In this document: piece after piece, positions 19,308 through 28,563 of the stretch | Numbering within the stretch: position 1 is the first letter of the stretch | Layout of the letters: every line of letters starts with the position of its first letter | Origin: Chara braunii | Taxonomy: Eukaryota > Streptophyta > Charophyceae > Charales > Characeae | Length of the DNA stretch: 32,337 nt | Direction of reading: 5' to 3' | Assembly: GCA_003427395.1 (NCBI GenBank) | Contig: BFEA01000090.1 | Span: 1,308,622-1,340,958, forward strand | The notes under the pieces: model-generated | What the model was told of the DNA's origin: nothing | The model's input: the letters and a program-made list of their open reading frames with translations, nothing else | Databases searched by the model: none | Position numbers and translations under genes: made by a program

Positions 19308-19495
19308 CAACCCACTTAGGGCCTCGCCACACCACTGTCGACACACGAAAGGAACGAATGCATCTTCCTCAGAAAGACGCAAGATGCATCCTTTGGTATT
19401 TATAGTAATAGATTCATTGTGCCACTCTCTGCGTGAAGATGCGCTCGTTCTTTTTTCGTTTCGACAGTGGTTTGGGGAAGCCCTTAGACTATTGG
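19308..19495. mobile_element. Foldback element with ~65-bp inverted arms
   Basis: The arm at about 19311-19378 ('cttagggcct', 'accactgtcga', 'gcatcttc') is inverted at about 19421-19490. The loop of about 40 bases is AT-rich. A further lone arm-like sequence, 'agggcttcgccatgccac', follows at about 19627. Confidence 0.7.
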
Positions 19496-19834
19496 TTAGG
19501 TCACTTCGGTGTTTGCCTGACAAGCCGTTGGTCATGTTCTATTCTCGGATTGGACATGCACAACGTCAGTGCTACCCGTCGAGCCGTTATTATTGAGATT
19601 GCAATCTCAACTCTAGGCCACAAAAGGGCTTCGCCATGCCACTTGCCAAATGGTGAAGAGTCGCCTTTTCTTTTTTCTTTTTTTTTTCCCGCCCTCGCAT
19701 TTACTCTGCTAGTACGCGCACCAAGTTCTACATGCAGTTGTGAGGTTGATCCCCTCATGCTGCTTCTGACTCTGCGCTCGTGGCCTTCCGGGCGTGTAGG
19801 GTGATCCCCCACACATCTACACTCTATCCTATGT

Positions 19835-19930
19835 GTCCCTCGGGCCATCCATTCAAATTTTGGAACGATACAGAGATTATTCGCATGCCCCCTGAGCAAG
19901 GATGACACATGAATCGAGAAATGGTCTAAC
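19835..19930 (+). pseudogene. U6 snRNA pseudogene (retroposed), full length
   Basis: From 'GTCCCTCGGGCCATCC' through 'TTGGAACGATACAGAGA' and 'GAGCAAGGATGACACAT' to 'GAATCGAGAAATGGTC', this follows U6 snRNA from its 5' stem to its 3' end. The ACAGAGA box is intact. The AGC catalytic triad region reads 'TTCGCATG' and the 5' stem is mispaired, so it is unlikely to function. An A-rich (AAAC)n tail at 19933-19961 points to retroposition by LINE machinery. No plant-type upstream sequence element and TATA box at the proper spacing is seen. Confidence 0.88.
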
Positions 19931-19961
19931 TTAAAAACAAACAAACAAAAACAAACAAACA

Positions 19962-20777
19962 ATTTTACGTTCCAACGAGTCATGGGGCGATCTGTAGGCT
20001 GTTCCTTCTCTTTTCTTGTCTTTTCTCCCTCATTACTTGTATAGGTAACCAAACTGATGCCCCCCAGAATAGTAGGGGCTGTGTGTTGTCAGGGAAAAAA
20101 AAAAAAAGAAGAAGAAACAACACACTAGTGACACTACTAATATTAAAAAAAAATAAAAAAAATTGAGGTAAAGCTTAGTTGGAGCAAACAAGCTTCTGCT
20201 GAGATCCTCACCCTAACATAACCCCTGAGCTTTTCTTTTCTTTTTTTTCGCCTGAGCATTATATTCCAGGTCTCGGGGCTCGAAAGAAGGGAGGAACTTC
20301 ATTCCTCTTCTCTAAAGCTAGCTACTCCATAGGAGCCACTCTTCTTTGTTTTTTTATTTTATTTTAATTTTTCATATATTTTTTGTCATATCTAGTCCGT
20401 GCAACTTATATAGTCCTACTCTTCTTTGCTAAAATATATAAGATCAGTTTTAACTTTTAAATTTTAACAATGCATCATAATTAATACGAATAAATGCCTG
20501 GTTGAAGTCTACTCCCAGGTGTCAGAAGAACAACTCATAAATTTTGAGTTTTCTGTGTGCCTACTACTTCTTACACAGATGTAGTGCGCATGTCATAGTA
20601 CCAAGACAATAATAGGCACATTTCCATGACCCTGCAGAACAAAGCCAGACGTACAGTCTCCAATTCTGTAGAGCCTTGTTTGGTAGAATCATCCTCGAAT
20701 AGTAGAATGTCTAATTTGTACAGTGGGCCTCAGGACAGAGTAATCCGCTAGCGCAATTACTGCCACTACCTTCTTCC
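19962..20777. other. AT-rich spacer, no gene recognised
   Basis: A-runs and T-rich tracts (20095-20165, 20340-20400) with no conserved frame. Confidence 0.5.
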
Positions 20778-20863
20778 CCTGAATAGAACATACGGTCATT
20801 CCGCTGCATCTGGACAGAAAGATGAGCCAAATTCAGCTACAATGACCGTACGTTCTATTCAGG
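20778..20863. mobile_element. Family II foldback element, copy
   Basis: 86 bp: left 'cctgaatagaacatacggtc' and right 'gaccgtacgttctattcagg' are near-perfect complements. The interior is shared with the 13.4-kb copy. Confidence 0.87.
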
Positions 20864-20870
20864 TACCGCC

Positions 20871-20916
20871 TTATGGTGTGTACAATGGGCCTAGCCTTAT
20901 GGTGTACACTGGGCCT
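20871..20916. repeat. ~24-bp direct repeat
   Basis: 'ccttatggtgt.tacaatgggcct' occurs twice back to back. Related 'cagtgggcct' also occurs at about 20721. Confidence 0.75.
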
Positions 20917-20920
20917 TGTT

Positions 20921-21048
20921 CCCACTACACAACACTCTACATGCATTTCAATGGTTTCTGGACCAGGTGCATTCATATGAGTCCTACTTTTTTTAATGTA
21001 TCTGGTCCAGGTATTGTCCAAATGTGTGTAGAATGTTCTCTAGTGGAG
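20921..21048. mobile_element. Foldback element (family IV)
   Basis: 128 bp. The left arm, 'cccactacacaacactctac' then 'ctggaccag', is the complement of the right arm, 'ctggtccag' then 'gtagaatgttctctagtgg'. Confidence 0.82.
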
Positions 21049-21200
21049 CGACGCCCAAAATGTATGTAATACGAGCTTCAGCCCTCCTTAGCACTGCACT
21101 TGGGGAGCACTTTCAGTCTTTCACCACTAATTGATATGCTAAAGACGGCAGCTTGAAAAAAACAGAAAAAAACGGAGCAACAAAAAACGGAAGAAAAGGA

Positions 21201-21322
21201 AGGGATAATTTGCAAAATACCCCCACAAGTTGAGACATATGCCAAACTGCCCCTAAAAGATGTGGGTAGAGGAGCATTTTGGCATATATTTCGACTTATG
21301 ACGGTATTTTGCGGATTATACC
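21201..21322. mobile_element. Foldback element (family V)
   Basis: About 122 bp. The left arm 'ataatttgcaaaatac' to 'catatgccaaactgcccc' is complementary to the right arm 'gcattttggcatatatttcg' to 'ggtattttgcggattat'. The spacer is short, so nearly all of it is hairpin. Confidence 0.82.
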
Positions 21323-21655
21323 TCCCCCCCCCAAAAAAAAGAAGGAAAAAAGGGAAAAAAGAAAAAGAAAAGATGGCAGCTTGCATTCTTGCCCGAAGGG
21401 TACTCCTCTGCATGAGACCTGCTCAAACTGCACAATGGATAAAACAAAAAAAATATATACTTTCTTTTTTCTTTTTGTTGCGCAATCGATTTTGCCTTGC
21501 AGTATCGTTCCCAATTGCGCTCCTTGCAGAGATCACTCTAACAGGTCCATCATTTGTTCCACGCTGACTAAACCCGTCTCAACCTACAAGTGTGATGTAA
21601 TTCTATTCTGAGAATTTCTGACAGCATTTTCCCTACAATTGGAAATCCATCTTAA

Positions 21656-21856
21656 ACCACCAGTACTTGGCCCAGCTATCGGCCGCAGCGCTTCCCCGTT
21701 AACGCGCCGCGCCTTTAGGGCTTCGGGGTACCGGACCACAATGGTTGGAAGTGCCGGCCAAAGAAAAATTGAAACGGTACCCCAGCGCTTCGGCAAAAAT
21801 TGGCGCGCAGGGGCATTCCAGGCTCAGCATCGATAGCTGGGCCAAGTACTGGTGGT
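21656..21856. mobile_element. Family I foldback element (long form), best preserved copy
   Basis: 201 bp with near-perfect terminal inverted repeats of about 27 bp (ACCACCAGTACTTGGCCC and on through 'agctatcg') and TTAA on both sides (21652-21655 and 21857-21860). It shares its core 'accggaccacaatgg' with the 12.4-kb copy. No coding capacity. Confidence 0.92.
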
Positions 21857-21860
21857 TTAA

Positions 21861-22397
21861 CGTAGCGGGCACAAAATATTTGTTTACCCTGGCGCCGTCC
21901 GCCCTATATCTTGGCACTCACTCCACTCGCCAGAGCCGACGCTTTGCGTCTGATCGACTGCCAGAGTCGCCTCCTGGTTTAGGGCGCCGCAGCGACTCGA
22001 TCCAGTAACACCAAGCCTCTGCTAACACAGAAACGAGATCGCTGTGAAAGGGAAGACGTAAATCAGGATGGTTGGAAAAATACACACTCATGGGTTAAAA
22101 ACCACGAGTCCACCCGGGCCTGGAGGCACTGCACAGCACGCCAAGCTTCTCCGAACCGCCAGCGGCGCACTTCTTCTTTTTTTTTGGCTGGTGCTGCCAG
22201 CTATTGTTGTCCAATAGGCTCAAGGCGTGGAATTTTACGAGTAGGTGACAAGCCAATATCCTCCACAGGGCTGGGGCCGTGTCCTAGCGGTTTAAAGGGG
22301 TGTCATTTGTATAGAGGGGTTAGCTCCTATCCATGAGAATTTATGTTTGAACTTTGAAGTACATACACCTCAGCTTCCCCAAACAATGCACTGACTG
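21861..22397. other. No gene recognised
   Basis: No credible frame. 'gtgtcctagcggtttaaagg' at about 22271 is weakly reminiscent of a tRNA-type A-box, but no convincing B-box follows. Confidence 0.4.
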
Positions 22398-22830
22398 CAG
22401 TAACAGGGGCATTGCCAGTTCTGCCTCAACCAGTGCTTCGCATTGATGCCGCATAAAGTTTGCATTGATGCCGCATAAAGGAGCACACAATTAGGCAAGT
22501 CCTAACAATTGGACCTTGCTCCGCTACTCTCTCGAAATGTGCAAAATGAGAATGAATCTTCTGCTAGAACATGGAAGGATACATCACCATATTGTTTGTC
22601 TTTTGTGCACGACAGCAGTAGCAGGAGTATCACCAGTTCGGTCTCAACCAGTGCTTGACACCGATGGCCCATAAAGGAGCACAGAATTAGGCTAGTCCTA
22701 CGTAGGCATTGGCCCTCGCTCCACTACTCTCCAATGTGCAAAATGAGAATGAATCTCTGCTAGAACATGGAAGGATACATTACCATGTTGTTTGTCTTTT
22801 GTGCATGTGGAGAGTAGCGGAGCGAGGTCC
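22398..22830. repeat. ~215-bp tandem duplication carrying family III elements
   Basis: Copy A starts at 22398 and copy B at 22616. Both hold 'cctcaaccagtgctt' or its close variant, 'cataaaggagcaca', and the family III word 'tgcaaaatgagaatgaatct' (22538 and 22735). In copy B the element has perfect 19-bp terminal inverted repeats (22714-22732 and 22809-22827, 'cctcgctccactactctcc'). A 22-bp mini-duplication, 'gcattgatgccgcataaag', lies inside copy A. Confidence 0.82.
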
Positions 22831-24373
22831 ATTTTTCTGCGATAAGGCAGAGGCAAAGAGAGACTTTGTTGAAAATACAGGATGCATCTGGTCTCATATT
22901 GCTGAATGCTACACGACTTACTACAGACTCTACAGAGTGTACAGACGTTACAATTGGCAAGTTCACGAGTTCAAATTCTGACTGTGTTAGCGGATAGCCA
23001 CTTTCCCAAAAGTGAAAAGAAAAACCGAACCGATTGACACCAGCAGGCGTGCCCTACTCCAGTAGCTCTGAGAGGTGAGTCCCAGCTCCACCTGCACTGG
23101 CTATGGTGCAATACCAGCCGCAATTTTTTTTATTTTTTTTTTTCTTCGGAATAACAGCCACAATTTGATTCCCGGGGACAACCTAAGAAATCTCTTATCC
23201 CATTATAACTTATAAACCCGCTTATATGTCATCAGAGTTTGCCAGGCGTCCATTTTTTTAATTTTTTTTTTTTTTTTTCCTCCTATCAACCAAAAGAGTG
23301 CACTTTATGAAAAAGACGATGTAAATACTAAATACACAAGACAAAAATGAAGATCACACGGAAGCCGTTCTTGTCGCCTCTTCGTATGCAGTTCTTCCCT
23401 TCTTTCCTTACTGTCACCCCGTCGATTATTTGAATTTATTTCTTCTTTTGGCTCCCACTTTCACCGAACCTCTCACGTACAAGGCTCGCCACGTTGATGG
23501 AGTTGAGCCACAAGCTGCCCGAATGCCCGTGCCCCATAACGGCCCTGCTTGCACAAGGGAATAAGGGGAGAATTGTAAAGGGAGGAGAAACGATTGAGGA
23601 CCAGATACGTCGTAATTACGGAGTCCAGCACGTGGCAAGACTACACGGTCCATATTCAGGACCTCACGCGGCTTTTTGTGTTTCGGCTTCACCTCTTATC
23701 CGGTGCTGTGTTTTTCATGCTGTGCTAGCAAGAATGTGGCCACTTTTGGTGACCAGATTCATGCTTTTCAAGCACAAACATACAGCGTGGAGCCTGCCCC
23801 AAAATCAATGGGTTCGCTGCTGCAGCGATTGGCTTTGGAGAGGTGTGCCCCCCCCCCCCCCCCCCCTCCCGCCCCCTTACACACCAGTGGTCTTGCATTC
23901 CCTCAAATGCGACGCTACGTTTGCTCGGACAGAGTCCAAGCGTCAGGCCAATACTCACTCTAGGAGTTTTCGACTCTTACTCCGAATGGTAATTTCTGTG
24001 AGATAGATACAGGAAGAGCCGTGATTGGGCTCAGGTACAAGACATCCCAGTGTGAGTATGTTCTTAGATCTGTGCAAATAGAAAAAAAAACTGTGGGTAC
24101 GTTCAGTGTGCCTAGACACGAGGATCAAGTCCGCACCTGAGAGTGAGGCCTATACATGTGGGTAGTTGCTCGTCAACACTGTGCTGCAAACCGCACACTA
24201 GGACTCTTTTCTACTAAGCTCTGGACGTAATTGCGGTCAGATTCATCCAGGTGTCCCCATAACTGCAGTTAGATACATTTAGGAAAGTGCTATTGTCAGT
24301 ATGCGTTCGCTCACGAGTCCAAATAGGTATCCACACAATAGTGTGGTCATTGTCGAACACACCATTTGTCTGC
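22831..24373. other. No gene recognised; T-runs and a C19 run
   Basis: T-runs near 23125-23145 and 23258-23280, and a C-run at 23848-23866. A plus frame at 23494-24006 runs through the C-run, which makes it proline-rich, and resembles nothing known. Bases 24201-24249 repeat 8334-8381 (see findings). Confidence 0.45.
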
Positions 24374-24560
24374 TTTTTTTTTTTTTTTGGGAAAAAAGGA
24401 AGGGTTACGGACCTTACGGTCTTGAGATGTCGTCATTGAGCTAACCGGCCCCAAGTAATTAAGAATTATTTTGTTCTGTTGATCTGATGGCACCTGGATT
24501 CGAACTTGGATCCGTATTTCAACAGTTCGTGGGCATACCAACTGAGCTACGCTCGTTGAT
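24374..24560 (-). mobile_element. tRNA-derived SINE, full-length copy with poly-A tail
   Basis: On the minus strand: 'GAGCGTAGCTCAGTTGGTA' (consensus A-box), then 'AAGTTCGAATCCAGG' (perfect B-box core), a ~100-nt body with 'aaataattcttaattactt' and 'acatctcaagaccgtaagg', and a terminal A15 (plus strand T-run 24374-24388). The anticodon-stem region does not pair, so it is a SINE head and not a tRNA gene. The internal pol III promoter looks intact. Confidence 0.85.
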
Positions 24561-24682
24561 ACCACCCGTCTGTCTATATATTAGTCAGATGCTTCCTTGC
24601 ATATCTGATCTTGCTCCTCCTGGAGCACTTTCTGCCAGCCACAAACTGAAAATAACTCACAAATTCACCCCTAGGATGCCTA

Positions 24683-24800
24683 CCCAGTCCAAGGTGCACA
24701 CTGCGGCTAGGACGGGTGTGTGCCGTTCCCAGTCCAAGATGCACACTGCGGCTACGATGGCTGTGTGTCGTACCCCGTCCAAGGTGCACACTGCGGTGAG
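24683..24800. repeat. 45-bp tandem repeat, ~2.6 copies
   Basis: 'agtccaaggtgcacactgcg' starts at 24686, 24731 and 24776 with small changes. 45 is a multiple of three, so each frame gives a repeated peptide, but no protein is recognised. Confidence 0.88.
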
Positions 24801-24888
24801 ACTGCGAGAGCGGTTCAGTCCAAGCTGGTTCCTTCCCTCCTTTGCTCCTCTATGCTATGGAGTTCGCGAGTTCAAGTACAGGTACAGC

Positions 24889-25010
24889 AGAGGATTGTGA
24901 GTTAAGTAGAAGGATAACAAGTTGCTGCTGAGCATAAGAGCGGGGGATCTATGACAGAGGATCGCAAGTTAGGTAGAAGAATTAGCGAGTTGGCTGCCGA
25001 GCATATTTGG
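24889..25010. repeat. 67-bp tandem repeat, two diverged copies
   Basis: 'aggattgtgagttaagtaga' at 24891 corresponds to 'aggatcgcaagttaggtaga' at 24958. Both are followed by 'gctgctgagcat'-like ends. Confidence 0.75.
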
Positions 25011-25411
25011 TGCGAATGGAGGTGGTGGAGGTGGCTGCCAACTCTAGACGAGCTTGGAGGCGGTGTGCAGTGAAGACAGTTCGGGTCAAGCGCAGGTGCG
25101 TGCAAGTGTAAGTCGTCACGTACTTGGCGATACGACCTCGTAGGCAAACCGGCATGCGGTTGTATACATGCCCCGAGGGAGGCGGGCAGGAAGGGGACAC
25201 ATAACAAACTAAGCCAGTGTGTAAGCACAGGAGCGCATGCACATGTGCGTGAGTGTATCTGCACAAGTGTGGGTGTGCAAACAGCTGCCTGTGCACATGC
25301 AGCTATTGTGCATGCTCTGCGTGTATCGTAACGAACCACCAAAGCGATCCCCTTCTTCCTCCTCTTCATCTGAATGCTTTGGCACTATCATTATGTTTCC
25401 CTGAGGCATAG
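25011..25411. other. No gene recognised; alternating TG/CA-rich stretch
   Basis: 25210-25325 is rich in GTGTG/CACAT/GCATGC purine-pyrimidine alternation with many short palindromes. No conserved frame. Confidence 0.45.
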
Positions 25412-25669
25412 CAGAACGCTCAATTTTTTTATTTTTATTTTTTCAAATTTGCGCAGGGCCAAGTTAGTCTTGTTTGTGAATGGTACCGAGGGGCACAATT
25501 TCATAATGGTGGTTTAGGTCAGCTTACCTTTACTTACAAACAGGATGTTAGTGAATCCATCGACATCCTTCCTCTCGTCAAAAACTTTCCTCATACCGTT
25601 CAAGATTATTTGAGACACTTCGCCCAGATAGATCTGAAGACTGATCTTTGCACAGAGAGCTCAGCATAG
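25412..25669. other. Coding-like segment of undecided strand, unidentified
   Basis: On the plus strand a frame without an ATG is open from 25412 to the TAG at 25669. It follows a T-rich tract and a 'gcgcag' acceptor-like site at 25456, and includes 'WYRGAQFHNGGLGQLTFTYK'. On the minus strand, bases 25633-25538 form a clean 96-bp phase-0 exon candidate between 'cttcag' and GTAAGTAAAG, encoding 'IYLGEVSQIILNGMRKVFDE' and 12 more residues. Both cannot be real as drawn. I recognise neither peptide. It may be an exon of an unidentified gene or a decayed element frame. Confidence 0.3.
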
Positions 25670-27076
25670 AACAACACTTCAAGCTCACTATGGACATCTC
25701 ATTAAGTTCAAAGAGGATCAGCAGCCAGATTCGTTGCATGAATTCAAGCCCTTAAAGGTGAATTGTCAGGCCACTGAGCATTCCAATTTGCATGCCTGCT
25801 GCCGAGCTCAAAGGGCCACCAAACCCGCACCATACCCCTCGCAATGATGGCAAGGCAACCCCCTTCGGGGCCATCTCGACGACCCCTCACAATTGCAGTC
25901 AGCAGCGCAGGCTAGAGATGAGCTGCATTTGAACAGTGGGGAGTGAGCCACGGCCTGTCGACAATATTGGCATTCCACATTGCAAGAAGATCATCGCACC
26001 TCTCGCTCAACTATAGGAGAGGTTGATTTGGGAGACACAGGGTTTCGCTCCTGGTCGCCATGCATACTGTGCAGTGCCATCGGACATTCGGGAGTGAGTT
26101 ACCATTTGTTGAGTGTATTGACAATAGCCCTTGCGCGAAGATGAGGCTCTTGCTGAGCTGTCAGAGTGGCTCATTAGAGACCAGCGTTCCCTCCGTCAAT
26201 GCAATCTGCACCGACGCCAACCAATCCGACAAGAACGCAGAAAATATCCTAATGACTCGTAATGAGGCATGTCGACTCTGTCATTGATTGGGTGCTTTGT
26301 TCTGGCTGTCTCACAGCTTGTTAATGGAGGGCAACAAGAAGAAGTATTAGGTCACTCTCATCAGGACCAGGAGCGATGGTGATAAGATAACACAGTCCAC
26401 AGAAAACTATCTCACAGCTATCCCAACCCCCGAATGTGACGTTTGGCTGCTTCAAACTGCTAGACAAGCGGCGGTGGGCACTCTCAACTCTATAGTTGAA
26501 GACCTCTGGTGAAAGGACATTCAGAGGGCAGCCGTTAGGCTGTGCAACACTGCAACAAGAGGAGATCATCTACTCCACTGTTAGCTCTGCAAAGAGCTCC
26601 TACAAGAAGACTTTACACACAAAGTGGATTATCAAGTGTGCAGGGAGTCTTTAGTTTCTCTCATCGACACTTCTCCTTCTTCCTTCGCGCCTCTTTTTTC
26701 CTTCTTGATCCTGCTGAATCTCGGTTTCTTTTCACGCCATCTTTCGTGGATGCTTTTCACACCTCCGCTTGCCTTCTTTGACTTCTTGCCAAGCCGGGAT
26801 AGCCGTAGAGATCCGGGTCGCAGCGTTCACATCCCTCCCACCACTAGTCCATGACCAAGAGGAATCATCTAGTCCCCTCTGAGGATTGGTAAGAGCTGCT
26901 CAAAGAAGGCTCTATATGGGAAGTGGTTGACTGGCGTGTGCGAAGCCAGGAGGAGTATGCTAACCACAGAACGTATATAGGTTCTCTAATTGACAGCCGG
27001 CCCCAGCGGGGGGGGGCGGGGGAGGGGTCAGCAGTGTTCACATCCTTCCCAATGGCCGATGACCAAGAGGAATCAC
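25670..27076 (+). pseudogene. Unidentified decayed coding region with an internal peptide duplication
   Basis: The plus strand carries protein-like runs in several frames broken by stops. Examples are a run of about 60 residues around 25670-25845, 'LREDEALAELSEWLIRDQRS' near 26130-26190, and two related peptides: 'ELLQEDFTHKVDYQVCRESL' from 26594 and 'ELLKEGSIWEVVDWRV' from 26893, the latter directly preceded by an in-frame TAA. A ~49-bp nucleotide repeat ('gttcacatccctcccac' to 'gaccaagaggaatca') lies at 26817-26866 and 27028-27076. This suggests a duplicated unit of a former gene or transposon protein. No family was recognised. Boundaries are approximate. Confidence 0.3.
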
Positions 27077-27448
27077 GCAAAGTACTAAATTTGATGCCAG
27101 AAAAAAAAAACAAAATGAACACCTTTCTCTAACGGAAAGTGAGAGTCTGCGAATCGCTGTGAGACTTACACATCAGTCCAGTAGAATGGTCATCCGTGTA
27201 CAAGAAAATAGAAAGACTCAGATGAACTGTTTCTAATACTGACAGGGTACTACACACTATTTGCGCAGACCAAACACCCCAACCATACCAAACTCTTGGG
27301 GAAAACCTGGATACCACTACAACAATACCCTGGCAGAAGTTTGAATCTCTACGGCGGATAAAAATTAGAAGTACACGATGGCTGATTGCCTATAGAGCGC
27401 TCCCTGTTCCCACTTTATGTTGTTCACACTTTTTTTTATTTTTTTTTC

Positions 27449-27688
27449 AGGACCATTTCTTAATCCATTCTTGTCATCGCTGTGCAGGGCCATGGTAATC
27501 TTCTCCATATTGTTCCAAAAGTTTAAACCACCAGTACATGGCCCCAGGCAACTGGAGAACCTGTTTTGAGCCTCTCCAAAAAATTAGGAGGCAGAGCGTC
27601 GTAGATAAAATGAATCACCAAAGGCCTCCGAAAGGGGCCCGCGGCCGATAGCTGGCACGTTCTGGTGCTTTAACGGATCCCAAAGGAC
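27449..27688 (-). pseudogene. U6 snRNA pseudogene split by a family I element
   Basis: On the minus strand the 5' end 'GTCCTTTGGGATCCG' (27688-27674) matches the U6 5' stem. After the inserted element, U6 resumes with 'TTTTGGAACAATATGGAGAAG' and runs to 'TTAAGAAATGGTCC' at 27449. An A-rich tail follows (plus-strand T-run 27430-27447), so this is a retroposed copy. The ACAGAGA box is mutated (ATGGAGA). Removing the element and one TTAA restores U6 colinearity. Confidence 0.85.
27527..27669. mobile_element. Family I foldback element (short form), inserted in a U6 pseudogene
   Basis: 143 bp with ACCACCAGTACATGGCCCC and a diverged right end 'gatagctggcacgttctggtgct'. TTAA on both sides (27523-27526 and 27670-27673) is the target duplication. 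It sits in the AT-rich segment between the U6 5' stem and 'TTGGAAC', so it is younger than the retroposed U6. Confidence 0.88.
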
Positions 27689-27689
27689 A

Positions 27690-28322
27690 TGTTCTTTAAT
27701 CTTTAAGCCAGTTACTCATGCGTCCATTCGAACATGCCTGCATTACTTTTGTTTTGTGCATGAATTTGGTCCTGGCATGTCTGCTTGTAGAAGTGCCGGT
27801 TCCAAAGTGTCTGTTCGGCAGATCGTCGACACAGGGCCTGGGTGCGATTGTTTGTAGCTTGACACACACACAGCAGTTCAGAACGGTCTCGCCCGTTCCA
27901 GGATGCACTGCTGAGCCATGAACACGGTCTAGACGAGCGCCGCAAACTGCACCAAGAGGCACAGAGATCAGCATCTATTCCGGACCACAAATCGCGAACA
28001 GATCTGAATGGTACAAAACAAGGACTGGGTAGTAGGAGGTAGGTCGGCCCAGCACTATTCAGATAGCTTGGCCAAAATCAGTCAGACACAGAGCTAAAGT
28101 ACTCGTTGGAAAGGCGATAGACTGCTGGGACGCAAGGCTACAGGTGGGCAAGGAAGCAGTGCTGAAAGCCCCTTGGAGGAGGAAGACAGCTTACCAGCTG
28201 GATCAAGAGCTGGGCCTCCTCGCGGGTGCTACCCTTTGCCGGTTAGTTACTCTCATCCACAGAGAGACAGAGAGGGTTGACTTCTCTCCCTTTCTACTCC
28301 CCCTCTGCCATCCTCGTCCTTC

Positions 28323-28326
<4 letters not shown>
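27690..28326. other. No gene recognised
   Basis: Overlapping short frames on both strands without recognisable content. Confidence 0.45.

Positions 28327-28404
<78 letters not shown>
28327..28404. repeat. (GA)39 microsatellite
   Basis: Seventy-eight bases of GA. Opposite strand polarity to the three CT tracts at 4.7, 5.9 and 9.0 kb. Confidence 0.98.
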
Positions 28405-28408
<4 letters not shown>

Positions 28409-28520
28409 AATTCGGTTCGATTTGGGGCGAGTTGACCCCCCGGACACAACTGCAACAGTTTGTTGTTGTCGATGAATGAGAGGAGCCGGTTCCTTGCAGG
28501 GCAGCATCTATTTATCAGCA

Positions 28521-28563
28521 TTCTTCTTCTTCTTCTTCTTCTTCTTCTTCTTCTTCTTCTTCT
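28521..28563. repeat. (TTC)n microsatellite
   Basis: About 14 TTC units, followed by a TATTACTACCACTACTAC tract. Confidence 0.97.

Noticed and set aside
19501-20052. 183-codon minus-strand frame
   Set aside because: Crosses the U6 pseudogene and its A-rich tail; not protein-like.
22271-22360. tRNA-like segment with 'cctagcggtttaa'
   Set aside because: No acceptor-stem pairing or B-box could be found.
23494-24006. 170-codon plus-strand frame with a proline run
   Set aside because: The proline run comes from a C19 homopolymer. The remainder matches nothing and has no splice support.
24490-24560. Possible functional tRNA gene with perfect A and B boxes
   Set aside because: The anticodon stem does not pair, and the sequence continues into a SINE body with a poly-A tail shared with another copy.
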